Shown here: piece by piece, positions 1 to 9,562 of the stretch
How the letters are laid out: the number at the start of each line of letters is the position of its first letter
Position numbering within the stretch: position 1 is the first letter of the stretch
DNA from: Gemmatimonadota bacterium
GTDB taxonomy: Bacteria; Gemmatimonadota; Gemmatimonadetes; Gemmatimonadales; Gemmatimonadaceae
NCBI GenBank assembly: GCA_947471365.1
Contig: CANIWQ010000012.1
Span: 1 to 39,823 of the forward strand
DNA length: 39,823 nt
Reading direction: 5' to 3'
Notes under the pieces: model-generated
Databases searched by the model: none
What the model was told of the DNA's origin: nothing
The model's input: only the letters and a program-made list of their open reading frames with translations
Position numbers and translations under genes: made by a program

Positions 1-17
1 AATCAACCCTCGGCGAA

Positions 18-797
18 CTATCCGTCTTTGCGGGCGACGAGTAGCATCTCGCTCGAGCGGCGGTTGACCGGCTGCTCCGTGAATGCGTCAAACGCCTGCT
101 CCACAATGAGCCCAGCGTCGCGCATCAGATCGGCCAACTGGGTCGGCGTGTAGAGCCGAATGCGATGGGTGCGGTCCTCGTTCACCTTCGGCCCGCGCCA
201 CACGGATTCCACCGTCAGGAACCCTGACAGCGGGTCGAAGCTCCGCTCCTGCGCCACCACGGTGCCATCCGCCGTCGTCCACCAGTCGCGCGACAGAAAC
301 TTGGCCATGACGCCGTCGCGGTCTCCGCCGTGCCAGAGGAGCACGCCGCCAGGCTTGAGCACGCGGGCGAACTCGCGCAACGTCTTGGCATCATCGCGGG
401 GATCCGCAAAGAAACCAAAGCTCGTGAACAGGTTGACCACGGCATCGAACCGACCGGTCCAGGCGGGCGGCAAGCGTCGCATATCCGCCTTCGTATAACG
501 CAGGGTGCGCCCCGTGCCGCGTGTGCGCGCCGCAGCGAGCAAAGGAGCGGAGTAGTCCGCCCCGTCCACATTGAAGCCCGCCTCGGCTAGCAGGTGCGCG
601 TGACGCCCCTGTCCGCACGGGCAGTCGAGCACGCGCGCTCCGGACGGCAGTTCGAGTAGCTCCATCAGGCGAGCCACCTGCGCGCGGTCACCGGCAAAAT
701 CGAACATGGGCTCGTACTCGCGCAGGTATCCCGCATCGAAGTACGTGCGCCACCAATCGCCGCCGGTGGCGGGCGTCGTCCGTTTACGCGTGCTCAC
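18..797 (-). CDS. Class I SAM-dependent methyltransferase
   Basis: A 259-residue protein of the class I (Rossmann-fold) methyltransferase family; substrate unknown. The SAM-binding motif I reads VLDCPCGQGRHA at about residues 60-71. The acidic loop D-G-A-D-Y follows strand 2, and the post-motif LKPGGVLLWHGG strand lies near the middle. I chose the GTG at 797 because the open frame further upstream would run deep into the mutase gene, which ends at 823; the gap is then 25 bases. It is the last gene of the minus-strand run in this window. The family methylates small molecules, proteins or RNA, and nothing here separates these. There is no signal peptide, so it should be cytoplasmic. Its position after mutase and MeaB may be coincidental. 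Confidence 0.82.
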   Translation of the reverse strand: MSTRKRTTPATGGDWWRTYFDAGYLREYEPMFDFAGDRAQVARLMELLELPSGARVLDCPCGQGRHAHLLAEAGFNVDGADYSAPLLAAARTRGTGRTLRYTKADMRRLPPAWTGRFDAVVNLFTSFGFFADPRDDAKTLREFARVLKPGGVLLWHGGDRDGVMAKFLSRDWWTTADGTVVAQERSFDPLSGFLTVESVWRGPKVNEDRTHRIRLYTPTQLADLMRDAGLIVEQAFDAFTEQPVNRRSSEMLLVARKDG

Positions 798-822
798 GAG
801 CGGCGAGCGGCGCGAGCCGGGG

Positions 823-2517
823 TCAAAAGAAGACCGGTTCGCGATACGCGCCAAACACATCTTCGAGCGCGGCGCGAATCTCATAGAGCGTGCAGTACGA
901 CCGGGCGCACTCGAGAATGAACGGCACGACATTCGCCGATCCTCGCGCTGCCTCCCGCAGTGCATCAAGGCGACGCGTACACGTGGCGTCATCGCGCGTT
1001 TTCCGAAGCTGAGCCAGTTTCGCCGCCTGCTCCTTGGCCGCCTGCTCATCAATCTTGAGCAACGGAATCGTGAGCGCGTCTTCGTCGCTCACAAATTCAT
1101 TCACCCCGACAATCACGCGACGGTGCTGCTCAATCTCCCATTGCTGGCGGGCCGCGCTCTCCGCGATTTTCCGCTGAAACCACCCGTTCTCGAGGCCCCG
1201 CACCACGCCCCCTTCCTCGGCAATCTTCTCAAAGAGTAACTCTGCCTCGCGCTCCATCTGATCCGTGAGCGCTTCCACGTAATACGAACCGCCCAGCGGG
1301 TCCGTGACGTTCGGTACGCCCGTTTCGTAGGCGAGAATCTGCTGCGTGCGGAGCGCCACCTGCACCGCATGCTCCGTGGGCAACGCGAGTGTTTCGTCCA
1401 TGGAGTTGGTGTGCAACGACTGCGTGCCGCCAAGCGCTGCGGCCAGGGCCTGGTACGCCACGCGCACGACGTTATTCATCGGCTGCTGCGCCGTGAGGGT
1501 CACGCCCGCCGTCTGCGAGTGGAATCGCATAATCAGCGAACGGGGATCCTTGGCGCCGTACCGCTCCTTCATGTGTCGAGCCCAAATACGACGCGCGGCA
1601 CGCAACTTCGCGATTTCTTCAAAGAAATCGTTGTGCACATCCCAAAAGAACGACAACCGCGGCGCAAAGTCATCCACGTTGAGCCCACGGGCAATGCCAC
1701 GCTCGACGTAGGTAAAGCCATCCGCGAGCGTAAAGGCCAGCTCCTGCGCAGCCGTCGCGCCGGCTTCGCGAATATGATAGCCCGATATTGAAATCGTGTT
1801 CCACTGCGGAGCGTTCGTGGCTCCCCATTCAAACATGTCGACAATAAGGCGCAACGCCGGCTCAATCGGAAAACACCACGCGTGCTGCGCCATGTATTCC
1901 TTGAGAATGTCATTCTGCACGGTGCCGCGCAGCTTATCGGCGCTCACACCCTGCTTTTCCGCTGCCGCGATGTAGAAACACCACAGAATGATCGCGGGTC
2001 CGTTGATCGTCATCGAGGTGGAGACGTCGCCGAGCGGAATCCCCTCGAACAGCGCCTCCATATCGGCGAGAGAGCTGATCGCCACGCCGCACTTGCCCAC
2101 TTCCCCTTCCGACCGCCCATGGTCAGAGTCGTAGCCCATCAGCGTGGGAAAATCGAAGGCCACCGACAGCCCTGTGGTGCCGTTGGCCAGCAAAAACTTG
2201 TAGCGAGCGTTCGTCTCTTTGGCCGACCCAAAGCCGGCAAACTGCCGCATCGTCCACAGTTTGCCGCGGTACCCCGTGGCGTGAATGCCACGCGTGTAGG
2301 GATACGCCCCGGGAATCTCGAAGGCGGTACCAGCCGAACCTTCGAGATCGAGTGCGGAATAGAGCGGCTCCACTTCAGCCGACGAGTTGGTGAATGCGAT
2401 GTCGCGCTTGGCCGCCCGATCGTATTTCGCGCGAAACGCCGCCACTTCGGCGCGGAGGCGATCGAGTTCGTCCTGCATCGCGGCAATCGTGCCGTCCTCA
2501 TCCTGAATACCGGTCAT
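823..2517 (-). CDS. mcmA: Methylmalonyl-CoA mutase family, large (catalytic barrel) subunit
   Basis: A 564-residue catalytic subunit of an adenosylcobalamin-dependent acyl-CoA mutase, normally interconverting (R)-methylmalonyl-CoA and succinyl-CoA. After a short N-terminal helix come the family blocks [48 protein letters not shown] and [10 protein letters not shown]. The length fits the split form of the enzyme; the C-terminal B12-binding domain with its D-x-H-x-x-G motif is absent and must be encoded elsewhere. ATG 2517 is chosen because it lies 4 bases after the meaB stop. The aromatic in the RQ-F-AGF block is Phe, where classical methylmalonyl-CoA mutases have Tyr, while the Arg in the later ALRLI block is kept. 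Isobutyryl- or ethylmalonyl-CoA mutase activity is therefore an alternative. Confidence 0.9.
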   Translation of the reverse strand: MTGIQDEDGTIAAMQDELDRLRAEVAAFRAKYDRAAKRDIAFTNSSAEVEPLYSALDLEGSAGTAFEIPGAYPYTRGIHATGYRGKLWTMRQFAGFGSAKETNARYKFLLANGTTGLSVAFDFPTLMGYDSDHGRSEGEVGKCGVAISSLADMEALFEGIPLGDVSTSMTINGPAIILWCFYIAAAEKQGVSADKLRGTVQNDILKEYMAQHAWCFPIEPALRLIVDMFEWGATNAPQWNTISISGYHIREAGATAAQELAFTLADGFTYVERGIARGLNVDDFAPRLSFFWDVHNDFFEEIAKLRAARRIWARHMKERYGAKDPRSLIMRFHSQTAGVTLTAQQPMNNVVRVAYQALAAALGGTQSLHTNSMDETLALPTEHAVQVALRTQQILAYETGVPNVTDPLGGSYYVEALTDQMEREAELLFEKIAEEGGVVRGLENGWFQRKIAESAARQQWEIEQHRRVIVGVNEFVSDEDALTIPLLKIDEQAAKEQAAKLAQLRKTRDDATCTRRLDALREAARGSANVVPFILECARSYCTLYEIRAALEDVFGAYREPVFF

Positions 2518-2521
2518 CCGT

Positions 2522-3640
2522 TTACTCCGTGCTAAGCAAAGAGCCGCTGCGGGCCAACAACGCATTGGCCACGGCATACGGGGTCGTACCGCCCCGCTCG
2601 AGTTCTGGAATCCGTTCGTCCAACCACGCATTCGTCGCGGCATCGGTCCACAAGCGCCGGCGAACGCGGTGTTCCACGACATCAATGACCCGCTCCCGCA
2701 ATCGGGTGCGGCGACGGCGCTGCAGGTCCCCACTCTGTTCAAGATAGCCAAAATGGCGGTCGAGCGCGGTGATCATCTCGTCGATCCCTTCTCCCGTCGT
2801 GGCGCAGGAGCGCAGGACGGGAGGAATCCACCGCGCCACATCGTCCGTTCGCGCCGCAGCGCGAGCGGCTTTGGCGGGATTGGCCAGCTGACTCAGCGAC
2901 ACCCCATGATGGGCGGGCTGGTCCTTGAGGGAGAGCCCTGAGCGAAGCCCAAGCATCAGTTCGATGTCGTTGCGCAGGCGGTCCGCGCCAGGGCGGTCCG
3001 CCTTGTTCACCACAAAGCAGTCGGCGATTTCCATCAAACCCGCTTTGAGTGTCTGAATGGAGTCCCCCGATTCGGGGACAAGCACAACCACACTCGTGTC
3101 GACGGAGCGGGCGATGTCGAGTTCGCTCTGCCCCACGCCGACGGTTTCCACGAGAATGCGGTCCACTCCAAAGGCATCAAGGACGTCGCACACTTCGCGT
3201 GTGGCGGACGCAAGGCCGCCGAGTGAACCGCGCGTGGCCATCGACCGAATGAACACACCGGGGTCAAGCGCCACAGCTTCCATGCGCACCCGATCACCGA
3301 GCAGCGCACCGCCCGTGAATGGAGACGTCGGATCGACGGCCACCACGCCGACGGTGAATCCCGCCTGGCGGTACGTAGCAACGAGTCGTGTCGTCAGCGT
3401 ACTCTTCCCCGCGCCCGGCGGCCCTGTCAGGCCAATCCGACGTGCACGGCCCACGCGACTGTGCATAGCCGCGAGCAGCAGATCACTGCCCGTACGTTGG
3501 TTTTCGACGACCGACACGGCTCGCGCCAACGCGGCGGTGCGTCCCGCATCAAAATCCGCCGCAAGCGTATGCAACGCCGCTGACGCCTTGGCATCGAGCA
3601 CGAGTGGTGGAGCGGTTCTGGTGGAATCAGTGAACGGCAC
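2522..3640 (-). CDS. meaB: MeaB/ArgK-type G3E GTPase, mutase chaperone
   Basis: A 372-residue GTPase of the MeaB family, which gates adenosylcobalamin loading and protects or reactivates methylmalonyl-CoA mutase. The P-loop GPPGAGKS lies at residues 73-80. It is followed by VVAVDPTSP, the switch region [18 protein letters not shown] and the base-specificity motif NKAD. The C-terminal dimerisation arm (about residues 300-372) is present. Start is GTG 3640, two bases after the stop of the CBS gene. It ends 4 bases before the mutase start, so the chaperone and its client are adjacent and probably coupled. The family is well defined and the pairing supports the function; only the exact partner substrate is open. 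Confidence 0.93.
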   Translation of the reverse strand: MPFTDSTRTAPPLVLDAKASAALHTLAADFDAGRTAALARAVSVVENQRTGSDLLLAAMHSRVGRARRIGLTGPPGAGKSTLTTRLVATYRQAGFTVGVVAVDPTSPFTGGALLGDRVRMEAVALDPGVFIRSMATRGSLGGLASATREVCDVLDAFGVDRILVETVGVGQSELDIARSVDTSVVVLVPESGDSIQTLKAGLMEIADCFVVNKADRPGADRLRNDIELMLGLRSGLSLKDQPAHHGVSLSQLANPAKAARAAARTDDVARWIPPVLRSCATTGEGIDEMITALDRHFGYLEQSGDLQRRRRTRLRERVIDVVEHRVRRRLWTDAATNAWLDERIPELERGGTTPYAVANALLARSGSLLSTE

Positions 3641-3642
3641 GG

Positions 3643-4608
3643 TCAGTCGGCGGAAGGCATGGAGAGAGGCGGCACGTCGTCGTGCTCGTCATGAATATCA
3701 CCAACGAGTTCTTCGACCAGATCTTCGAGCGTGACCAGCCCGAGGGTCCGGGCGGCGTCATCCTGAATTATCGCGAGATGGACGCGTTCGCGCAGCATGC
3801 GCCGCATCAGCGTGTCGCACCGTTCGATCTGGCGCACCGTCACCACCCGACGCAGCACGCGCAGGGGGGCGGCTGGACGAGCGAGCACGTCGAACGAATG
3901 GATCAGCCCCACCACGTGATCCAGATCCCGGTCGTACACCGGAATTCGGCTGTATTTGGACTGCGCCACCGTGCGAATCACCTCAGCCGTCCCTAGGGCA
4001 CGCTCGACCGCCACGATTTCACTGCGAGGCGTCATGACCTCAGCGACCGCCTTCTCACTAAAGTCCACGACGCCACTGATAATCGCGCTTTCGGCCGGCG
4101 CGCCGACCCCCTCCAGCTCGCCTTCGCGCAGCAGGTCTTCGAGAGCCTCGCGGGGGTCATCCGGCGCATGCGCGGGCGCCATAAATGGCTTGGGCAACTC
4201 AGACGCCATGCGGATGAGCGGCCGACTCGCCCATTCCAGTACGCTCAGCGCGGGCGTGAGCGCCGAGACGAGCGGCGTTGCGAAGCGTCGCGCGATGGCC
4301 CGCGGCACCAGTTGACCGCCCACCAGCAACGCGACGGCGGCACCGACGAGGATGCGCACCAGATCGAGTCCATCATCGTGCAGCGCGAGCAATGCGCCCA
4401 GCGCGAACACCGTCGAGGCGATGCCCGTCGATGCCGCGATGAGCAAGCGCTGTGGCCGTTCGATCGTCGGTGCGCTTTCGCCGCCAACGAGTCGGCGCTC
4501 CGCCCAATGCCGCAACCAGATGCGGCTCACGGTGCGCACCGACGTCGCCGCGGCCGTCAACCAGGCCACGATGAGCACGAGCAGCACAATGGTGCCGGCG
4601 ACGGTCAT
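3643..4608 (-). CDS. CBS-pair membrane protein, CNNM/CorC-like (short form)
   Basis: A 321-residue protein related to the CNNM/CorC (former 'hemolysin') family linked to divalent-cation (Mg2+/Co2+) handling. The N-terminal third has three hydrophobic segments of a DUF21-like membrane domain (about residues 4-22, 55-75, 85-100). A CBS pair follows, with EVMTPRSEIVAVE near residue 190 and LGLVTLEDLVEELVGDI near the C terminus. It stops about 10 residues after the second CBS motif, so it lacks the C-terminal CorC_HlyC domain that its upstream paralogue has. ATG 4608 overlaps that paralogue's stop by ATGA. Transport function is not established for this short form; a regulatory partner of the longer protein is one possibility. 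Confidence 0.82.
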   Translation of the reverse strand: MTVAGTIVLLVLIVAWLTAAATSVRTVSRIWLRHWAERRLVGGESAPTIERPQRLLIAASTGIASTVFALGALLALHDDGLDLVRILVGAAVALLVGGQLVPRAIARRFATPLVSALTPALSVLEWASRPLIRMASELPKPFMAPAHAPDDPREALEDLLREGELEGVGAPAESAIISGVVDFSEKAVAEVMTPRSEIVAVERALGTAEVIRTVAQSKYSRIPVYDRDLDHVVGLIHSFDVLARPAAPLRVLRRVVTVRQIERCDTLMRRMLRERVHLAIIQDDAARTLGLVTLEDLVEELVGDIHDEHDDVPPLSMPSAD

Positions 4609-5831
4609 GCCCGCGTCTCCGGATGCACGGCCACGTACACGCGCTCGACGCGATGGCGCACCACGCGCTCCACCACCACTCGGCACCCGTGCGACTCCAG
4701 CATCTGCCCCGCGCGCGGCACTTGACCCACCAACTCGTAGACCAGTCCGCCGACGGTTGTAACGTCTTCACGCGTAAAGTCGCGTCCGGTCAGATCGCTG
4801 AGTTCTTCAAGTGTGACGGTGCCCGCGAGCCAAAACTCCCCCGCGTCCCCGCGTACGACATCGGGTTCTTCGCTATCATGTTCATCGCGAATGTCACCGA
4901 CGATCAACTCGAGTGTGTCCTCGAGGGTGACGAGCCCCGCGGTGCCGCCGAATTCGTCGGCGACAATGGCAATGTGCCGGCGACTCGTCTTGAAGTCGCG
5001 CAATTGATCCTCGGCTGATTTGCCGCCGGGAATAAAGACGGCCGGGCGCACGAGCGACAGCCACCCTTCGGCGGGTTCGTCATCTGCCACGAGCGCCGGA
5101 AGCAGATCCTTGGCGTACAGAATACCGACGATCTCATCGAGCGTGCCGTCGAACACCACGAGTCGTGCATGCCGCGCGCTCCGCACGCGATCGGCCAACT
5201 CCGACCAGAGCGTATCGCGTTCAACGCCCACAATGTCCACGCGCGGCACCATAATCTCACGTACCGTGGTCTCGCCGAGCGAAAAGACGCCGCGCAGCAT
5301 CACGGCTTCGGCGGGCGTCGCGTCCGCCGCGACGACTTCACGGAACTGCTCAATACTGGCATCGCGATCGTCGTTGTCGCGTTTCGCCGGCGGCAGCAGC
5401 TCGACGAGAAACGCATCACACCAGCGCCCGAAGACCACGACGGGGCGGAGCACGCCCTCAATGCCGGTGACGAACGGCGCGACCCGCTCGAGGGCTGGCG
5501 CACCGGATGCATCGCCAGCCGTTCGCGCCGCCACTTCGGCTATGACAATGATCAAGATGCCGACCACAATGACGGCGGGCGCCAGCTCGCGGGTGGACAG
5601 TCCCGCGGCACGCAGAGAGGTCGACGCCGCCGCCCCTGCGAGTAGCACGGCGAGGATGCGACCAAAGGCCAAGGCGCGGTGCGCGGGTTCCCGTCGCGCG
5701 AGGAGCGCGGCGGCCCGCGGGGTCGCGGGAGGTTCGTCCTCGTCGAGGGCGAGCAGCGCGCCATCCGCGAAGGCACAAAAGGCGGCCGCAACGGCGGACC
5801 CAATCGCCACGATCAACATGACGAACGTCAT
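4605..5831 (-). CDS. CNNM/CorC-type protein with DUF21, CBS pair and CorC_HlyC domain
   Basis: A 408-residue membrane protein of the CNNM/CorC family, implicated in magnesium and cobalt efflux or homeostasis. Hydrophobic segments at about residues 1-25, 58-70 and 80-98 form the DUF21 region. The CBS pair is marked by VREIMVPRVDIVGVE and GTAGLVTLEDTLELIVGDI. The C-terminal acidic-to-basic segment from DEHDSEEPD to the end fits the CorC_HlyC (transporter-associated) domain. ATG 5831 shares one base with the ybeY stop (TGATG). PhoH-YbeY-CBS order is a widespread conserved neighbourhood, which supports the assignment. The DUF21 part is short and Ala-rich, so its topology is uncertain. Confidence 0.87.
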   Translation of the reverse strand: MTFVMLIVAIGSAVAAAFCAFADGALLALDEDEPPATPRAAALLARREPAHRALAFGRILAVLLAGAAASTSLRAAGLSTRELAPAVIVVGILIIVIAEVAARTAGDASGAPALERVAPFVTGIEGVLRPVVVFGRWCDAFLVELLPPAKRDNDDRDASIEQFREVVAADATPAEAVMLRGVFSLGETTVREIMVPRVDIVGVERDTLWSELADRVRSARHARLVVFDGTLDEIVGILYAKDLLPALVADDEPAEGWLSLVRPAVFIPGGKSAEDQLRDFKTSRRHIAIVADEFGGTAGLVTLEDTLELIVGDIRDEHDSEEPDVVRGDAGEFWLAGTVTLEELSDLTGRDFTREDVTTVGGLVYELVGQVPRAGQMLESHGCRVVVERVVRHRVERVYVAVHPETRA

Positions 5832-6373
5832 CACCCTGCCACCGCGCGCGCGCGCCGCACCAGAACTTCCTGCCGCTTCCACATGGCCGACTGCACGCGT
5901 GTTGCGTCCGTGGGATGATCGTGCCCCATCACATGCAACACTCCATGCACCACGAGCCGCACCAACTCTTCGCGCACGCTGACCTTGGCGTCGAGCGCAT
6001 TCGTGCGCGCCACAGCGGGCGCGATGTAAATGTCTCCAACGACTGGGCCACCTGGCACCGCGCGAAATCCAAAGGAAATGACGTCAGTCGGGCCACGATG
6101 TTGCAAATGGCGTTCGTTGAGTCGCGCCATGGCAGCAGAGGAGAGCAACGTCACGCTCACCATCGCCGCACGCGCTCCTTCAGCGCGCAGCGCCATTCGC
6201 GCGACCTCAGCGAGCTTCGCGCGAGCGACGGGGCTCCGAATGCCGTCCGCGTTCACCGACACGGCAATCGGCGCCGCTGCCGGCGCGGCCGTTCTCACCA
6301 CGGGTGACGCCATGCGGCGTGATGCCGCCGCGCGGCGGGGGCGTGTGGTGCTCGTCCCACGGCGTGCGTTCAC
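5831..6373 (-). CDS. ybeY: YbeY endoribonuclease, 16S rRNA maturation
   Basis: YbeY is a zinc-dependent single-strand endoribonuclease used in 16S rRNA 3'-end maturation and ribosome quality control. The metal motif H-x3-H-x5-H is complete: His143, His147 and His153 in HGVLHVMGHDH. Upstream are LNERHL and TDVISFGF, typical of the family. At 180 residues it has about 30 extra N-terminal residues that are Arg/Ala-rich and not conserved. GTG 6373 overlaps the phoH stop as GTGA; the ATG at residue 21 is an alternative start closer to the usual length of about 150-160. It is encoded directly after phoH, the most common context for this gene. Confidence 0.95.
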   Translation of the reverse strand: MNARRGTSTTRPRRAAASRRMASPVVRTAAPAAAPIAVSVNADGIRSPVARAKLAEVARMALRAEGARAAMVSVTLLSSAAMARLNERHLQHRGPTDVISFGFRAVPGGPVVGDIYIAPAVARTNALDAKVSVREELVRLVVHGVLHVMGHDHPTDATRVQSAMWKRQEVLVRRARAVAG

Positions 6374-7386
6374 GCGCGACCACCGCGAGGAGGAACGGAC
6401 GACGCGGCGGTCGGCACGTTCGTGCCCCCCCCTTCTCGCTCGTACGCCTTGACGATCTCCCGCACCAATCGGTGGCGAATCACGTCCGTCTCCGTGAGAT
6501 AGTGGAACGCAATTCCCTCGATGCCCGGCAGCACGCGTTCCACCTGCAGCAGTCCGCTCTCCTCACGCTTTGGCAAATCCACCTGGGTTTTATCGCCGGT
6601 GATCACCGCCCGAGAGTTCACACCCAAGCGGGTCAAGAACATCTTCATTTGCGCCTTCGTGGCGTTTTGCGCTTCGTCGAGAATGACGAACGCGTCCGAC
6701 AGCGTCCGGCCGCGCATATACGCGAGCGGCGCGATTTCGATCACGCGGGTTTCGAGCGCTTTCTGGACGCGCTCCGGCGGCATCATGTCTTCGAGCGCAT
6801 CATAGAGCGGACGCAGGTACGGGTCCACTTTGGCCTGCATGTCGCCGGGCAGAAAGCCCAGCGACTCGCCGGCTTCGACGGCTGGCCGCGCGAGCACAAT
6901 GCGCTTGACGCGCTTACGCGAGAGCGCGTCCACCGCTGCCGCCACGGCGAGATAGGTCTTTCCGGTGCCCGCCGGACCGATGCCCACGACAATCTCGTTG
7001 TCGGCAATCGCCTGCAGGTACGCGGCCTGCCCCGCCGTCTTGGGCTGAATGACTTTGCGCACGCCGGGGAGGACGAGGCGCGCGCCGGAATCGGCCGCTC
7101 CACCTTCCAGCGAGTACCGGAGCACATCGTCGGGCTCGAGCATGCGATGCTGTTTGGCCGCCTCGATCATGCGCTGTGCCACCACGGCCGCCTTCTCGAG
7201 CACGTCGGCAGCGCCCACAAGCGCCATCGCGTCACCGCGCAACGTCACGCGCACCGGAAACAGTTTCTGCAACTCCACCAAATTGCTGTCGGCCACACCG
7301 GCGAGCGTGAGCAAATCCGCCCCTTCGGTGGAGAGACGCAGCGTCACGGGTTCCGGCACCGTACCGACAAAAGCGCCATCGACCAT
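6370..7386 (-). CDS. phoH: PhoH-like ATPase
   Basis: A 338-residue PhoH-family P-loop ATPase, thought to act in RNA metabolism next to YbeY. The Walker A motif GPAGTGKT is at 137-144 and Walker B FVILDEAQ at 233-240, followed by SRAVITGDKTQVDLP. An N-terminal KH-like segment (about residues 15-80, with VRVTLRGDAMALVG) is present. ATG 7386 shares one base with the aspS stop (TAATG). The last 20 residues are Gly/Pro-rich and lie over an 8-C run at 6425-6432, so the exact C terminus is sensitive to a homopolymer error. The family is unambiguous; its RNA substrate is not. Confidence 0.95.
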   Translation of the reverse strand: MVDGAFVGTVPEPVTLRLSTEGADLLTLAGVADSNLVELQKLFPVRVTLRGDAMALVGAADVLEKAAVVAQRMIEAAKQHRMLEPDDVLRYSLEGGAADSGARLVLPGVRKVIQPKTAGQAAYLQAIADNEIVVGIGPAGTGKTYLAVAAAVDALSRKRVKRIVLARPAVEAGESLGFLPGDMQAKVDPYLRPLYDALEDMMPPERVQKALETRVIEIAPLAYMRGRTLSDAFVILDEAQNATKAQMKMFLTRLGVNSRAVITGDKTQVDLPKREESGLLQVERVLPGIEGIAFHYLTETDVIRHRLVREIVKAYEREGGGTNVPTAASSVPPRGGRA

Positions 7387-9173
7387 TATTTCACATCGGG
7401 GCGAATGTGCAGCTGCCGGAGATCCTCAGCGGGTACGACCGTGGGCGCGCCTTCAAAGAGCGCGCGAGCGGCGGTTGTTTTGGGGAAGGCAATCACGTCG
7501 CGCAGCGAGGTGGCTCCAGAGAGGAGCATCGTGATGCGATCAAAACCGAAGGCGATTCCGCCGTGCGGCGGCGCGCCGGCGCGGAGTCCCTCGAGCAAGA
7601 ATCCAAACCGACGCTCCTGCTCCTCAACGTCGCCAATCCCCAACAACTCGAACATGCGCGACTGCACCGCTGCGTCGTGTGTACGGATGCTGCCGCCGCC
7701 CAGTTCCAGGCCGTTGAGCACCACGTCATAGGCCGTGGCACGCCAACGGTGCGGCTCATCGGGCCACGCGGCCATGTCTTCGGCCTTGGGCGCGGTGAAC
7801 GGGTGGTGCACCGCACCCAGCGTTCCGGTAACAGGATCGCGCTCAAACATCGGAAAGTCCGTGACAATCAAGAAGCGGCGATCGCCCTCGTGCACGAGAC
7901 CCAACCGCTGCGCGCACTCCTGTCGCACGCGGTCCAGCGCCGGATTCGAGACATGATCGGGCGCGGCCACGAGCAACATCAGCGCACCGTCCTCGAGAGG
8001 CAACGCCGCCTCGGCTTCGGGCGTGAGGAACTTTGCGGTGGGGCCGTCGAACTTCCCTTCCGTCTTCTTGAGACGCAACAATCCACCAGCGCCAGCGCCC
8101 TTCGCCAAGGCCTCGAGTTCGTCCACCTGCTTCCGGCTCCACGCACCGGCGCCAGGCAACACTATTCCGCGCACACGGCCACCAGCGGCCAAGGCGGACG
8201 TGGTGATACCAAAGTCGAGTCCACGGAACACATCGCTACAATCGCGAATCTCGAGACCGTAGCGCAGGTCGGGACGGTCACTGCCGTACTGCTCCATGGC
8301 GTCGGCGTACGTCATTCGCTCGAAATGCTCTGGCGCGTCAGCGCCACCTTCACGCCAGAGCGAACCAATCAAGCTTTCGGCGAGCGCCAGAATGTCTTCC
8401 TGCCCGACGAAGCTCGCCTCAATATCAATCTGCGTGAACTCGGGCTGACGGTCGGCGCGTAAATCTTCGTCACGGAAGCAACGCGCAATTTGAAAGTACC
8501 GGTCAAATCCGCAGACCATAAAGAGCTGCTTGTAGATTTGCGGCGACTGGGGCAACGCATAAAACTCACCAGGATGCACGCGACTGGGCACGAGATAATC
8601 GCGCGCGCCTTCGGGCGTGGGCTTGGTGAGAATCGGGGTTTCGAGCTCAAGGTATCCGCGGTCGCTGAGGAAACGACGTGTGACCTGGAGCAATCGATGC
8701 CGAAGTACGAGCGCCGCCTGAAGCTCCGGACGGCGCAGGTCCAGATAGCGGTGACGGAGCCGCAACTCCTCGGCTGGCAATTTCTCACCCTTGCCACGCG
8801 CCACCGGAATCGCCGGTGTCACGGCCGGACTCAACACCCGCAACGAGACCGCGTGCACTTCAATCTCGCCCGTGTCCATGTCAGCATTGCGCGTTTCGGC
8901 AGATCGCGCGACCACGGTGCCTTCAATCAGCACCACGCTCTCCACGCCCACCGCAGCGGCCGCGGCAATGACTTCTGGCGCGGCCCACGCGGGACCGAAC
9001 GACAGTTGCACCAGTCCGCCGCGATCGCGCAGATCCAGAAAGACAATGCCGCCGAGATTCCGGGAGCGATGCACCCAGCCGCCAAGGGTAACGCGTGTGC
9101 CAGCATCACCCGTGCGCAGGGCGCCGGCGAGGTGCGAGCGGATCGAAGTAGACAGCATCGAAGAGTCAGTCAC
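7386..9173 (-). CDS. aspS: Aspartyl-tRNA synthetase
   Basis: A class II aminoacyl-tRNA synthetase that charges tRNA-Asp in the cytoplasm. With GTG 9173 it has 595 residues; ATG 9158 gives 590, and both are normal. The N-terminal OB-fold has GGWVHRSRNLGG and FLDLRDR. Class II motif 2 is in FRDEDLRADRQPEFTQID and motif 3 in GGIAFGFDRI near the C terminus. The bacterial GAD insertion domain lies between. GTG 9173 overlaps the vanZ stop as GTGA, which is why I prefer it; neither start has a strong Shine-Dalgarno. A Leu follows RSRN in the anticodon-binding loop, where I recall nondiscriminating enzymes having His. This hints at a discriminating enzyme but is only an inference. Confidence 0.96.
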   Translation of the reverse strand: MTDSSMLSTSIRSHLAGALRTGDAGTRVTLGGWVHRSRNLGGIVFLDLRDRGGLVQLSFGPAWAAPEVIAAAAAVGVESVVLIEGTVVARSAETRNADMDTGEIEVHAVSLRVLSPAVTPAIPVARGKGEKLPAEELRLRHRYLDLRRPELQAALVLRHRLLQVTRRFLSDRGYLELETPILTKPTPEGARDYLVPSRVHPGEFYALPQSPQIYKQLFMVCGFDRYFQIARCFRDEDLRADRQPEFTQIDIEASFVGQEDILALAESLIGSLWREGGADAPEHFERMTYADAMEQYGSDRPDLRYGLEIRDCSDVFRGLDFGITTSALAAGGRVRGIVLPGAGAWSRKQVDELEALAKGAGAGGLLRLKKTEGKFDGPTAKFLTPEAEAALPLEDGALMLLVAAPDHVSNPALDRVRQECAQRLGLVHEGDRRFLIVTDFPMFERDPVTGTLGAVHHPFTAPKAEDMAAWPDEPHRWRATAYDVVLNGLELGGGSIRTHDAAVQSRMFELLGIGDVEEQERRFGFLLEGLRAGAPPHGGIAFGFDRITMLLSGATSLRDVIAFPKTTAARALFEGAPTVVPAEDLRQLHIRPDVK

Positions 9174-9562
9174 GAGGATGTGTTCCGGCGCGCCACCGCA
9201 ACGCCGGCGCTGAGAGTAAGGAGACCGACGCCCGCCATGCCGCCGAGACTGTCGGCCAGCCAGTCGCCAAACTCCATCGACCGGCCAGGAATAAAGAGTT
9301 GATGCCATTCGTCGAGCGCGCCGAACAGGGACACGCCCACTATCGTCAAGAGCAACATCGTGCTCAGCGTGCGACGTGTCGGCGACTGCCGCACCGCTCG
9401 CGCCACCAGAAAACCCAACATCAAATACATCATGAAGTGCGCCACCTTGTCCGACTCTGACGGCAGCTGATCCATCGCCGGGGGATTCGGCCACGACGTA
9501 AGCCCTTCAATACCCAAGGCCCACACGGCGGCCGGGAGCCATCGACGCCACCGCTCGGTCAT
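9170..9562 (-). CDS. VanZ-like membrane protein
   Basis: A 130-residue integral membrane protein with the VanZ-like signature: SDKVAHFMMY in the first half and LDEWHQLFIPGRSMEFGDWLADSLGG in the second. Four hydrophobic segments are visible (about residues 10-22, 40-55, 65-85 and 105-122). VanZ itself confers low-level teicoplanin resistance, but most VanZ-like proteins have no known role and nothing here indicates drug resistance. ATG 9562 overlaps the EIIA gene stop (ATGA), and its own stop overlaps the likely aspS start. The open frame upstream of 9562 lies within the EIIA gene and was not used. Confidence 0.85.
   Translation of the reverse strand: MTERWRRWLPAAVWALGIEGLTSWPNPPAMDQLPSESDKVAHFMMYLMLGFLVARAVRQSPTRRTLSTMLLLTIVGVSLFGALDEWHQLFIPGRSMEFGDWLADSLGGMAGVGLLTLSAGVAVARRNTSS

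Noticed and set aside
1882-2535. Plus-strand open frame of 217 codons under the mutase
   Set aside because: Antisense of conserved mutase blocks; no start signal or motif.
5020-5982. Plus-strand open frame of 320 codons under the CBS gene
   Set aside because: Ser/Arg/Ala-rich low-complexity translation with no domain; it is the antisense of a well-supported gene.
6425-6432. Eight-C run near the 3' end of phoH as a phase-variation site
   Set aside because: It lies after all conserved motifs in a Gly-rich tail, so slippage would alter only the last residues and the ybeY overlap; weak compared with the trpC tract.
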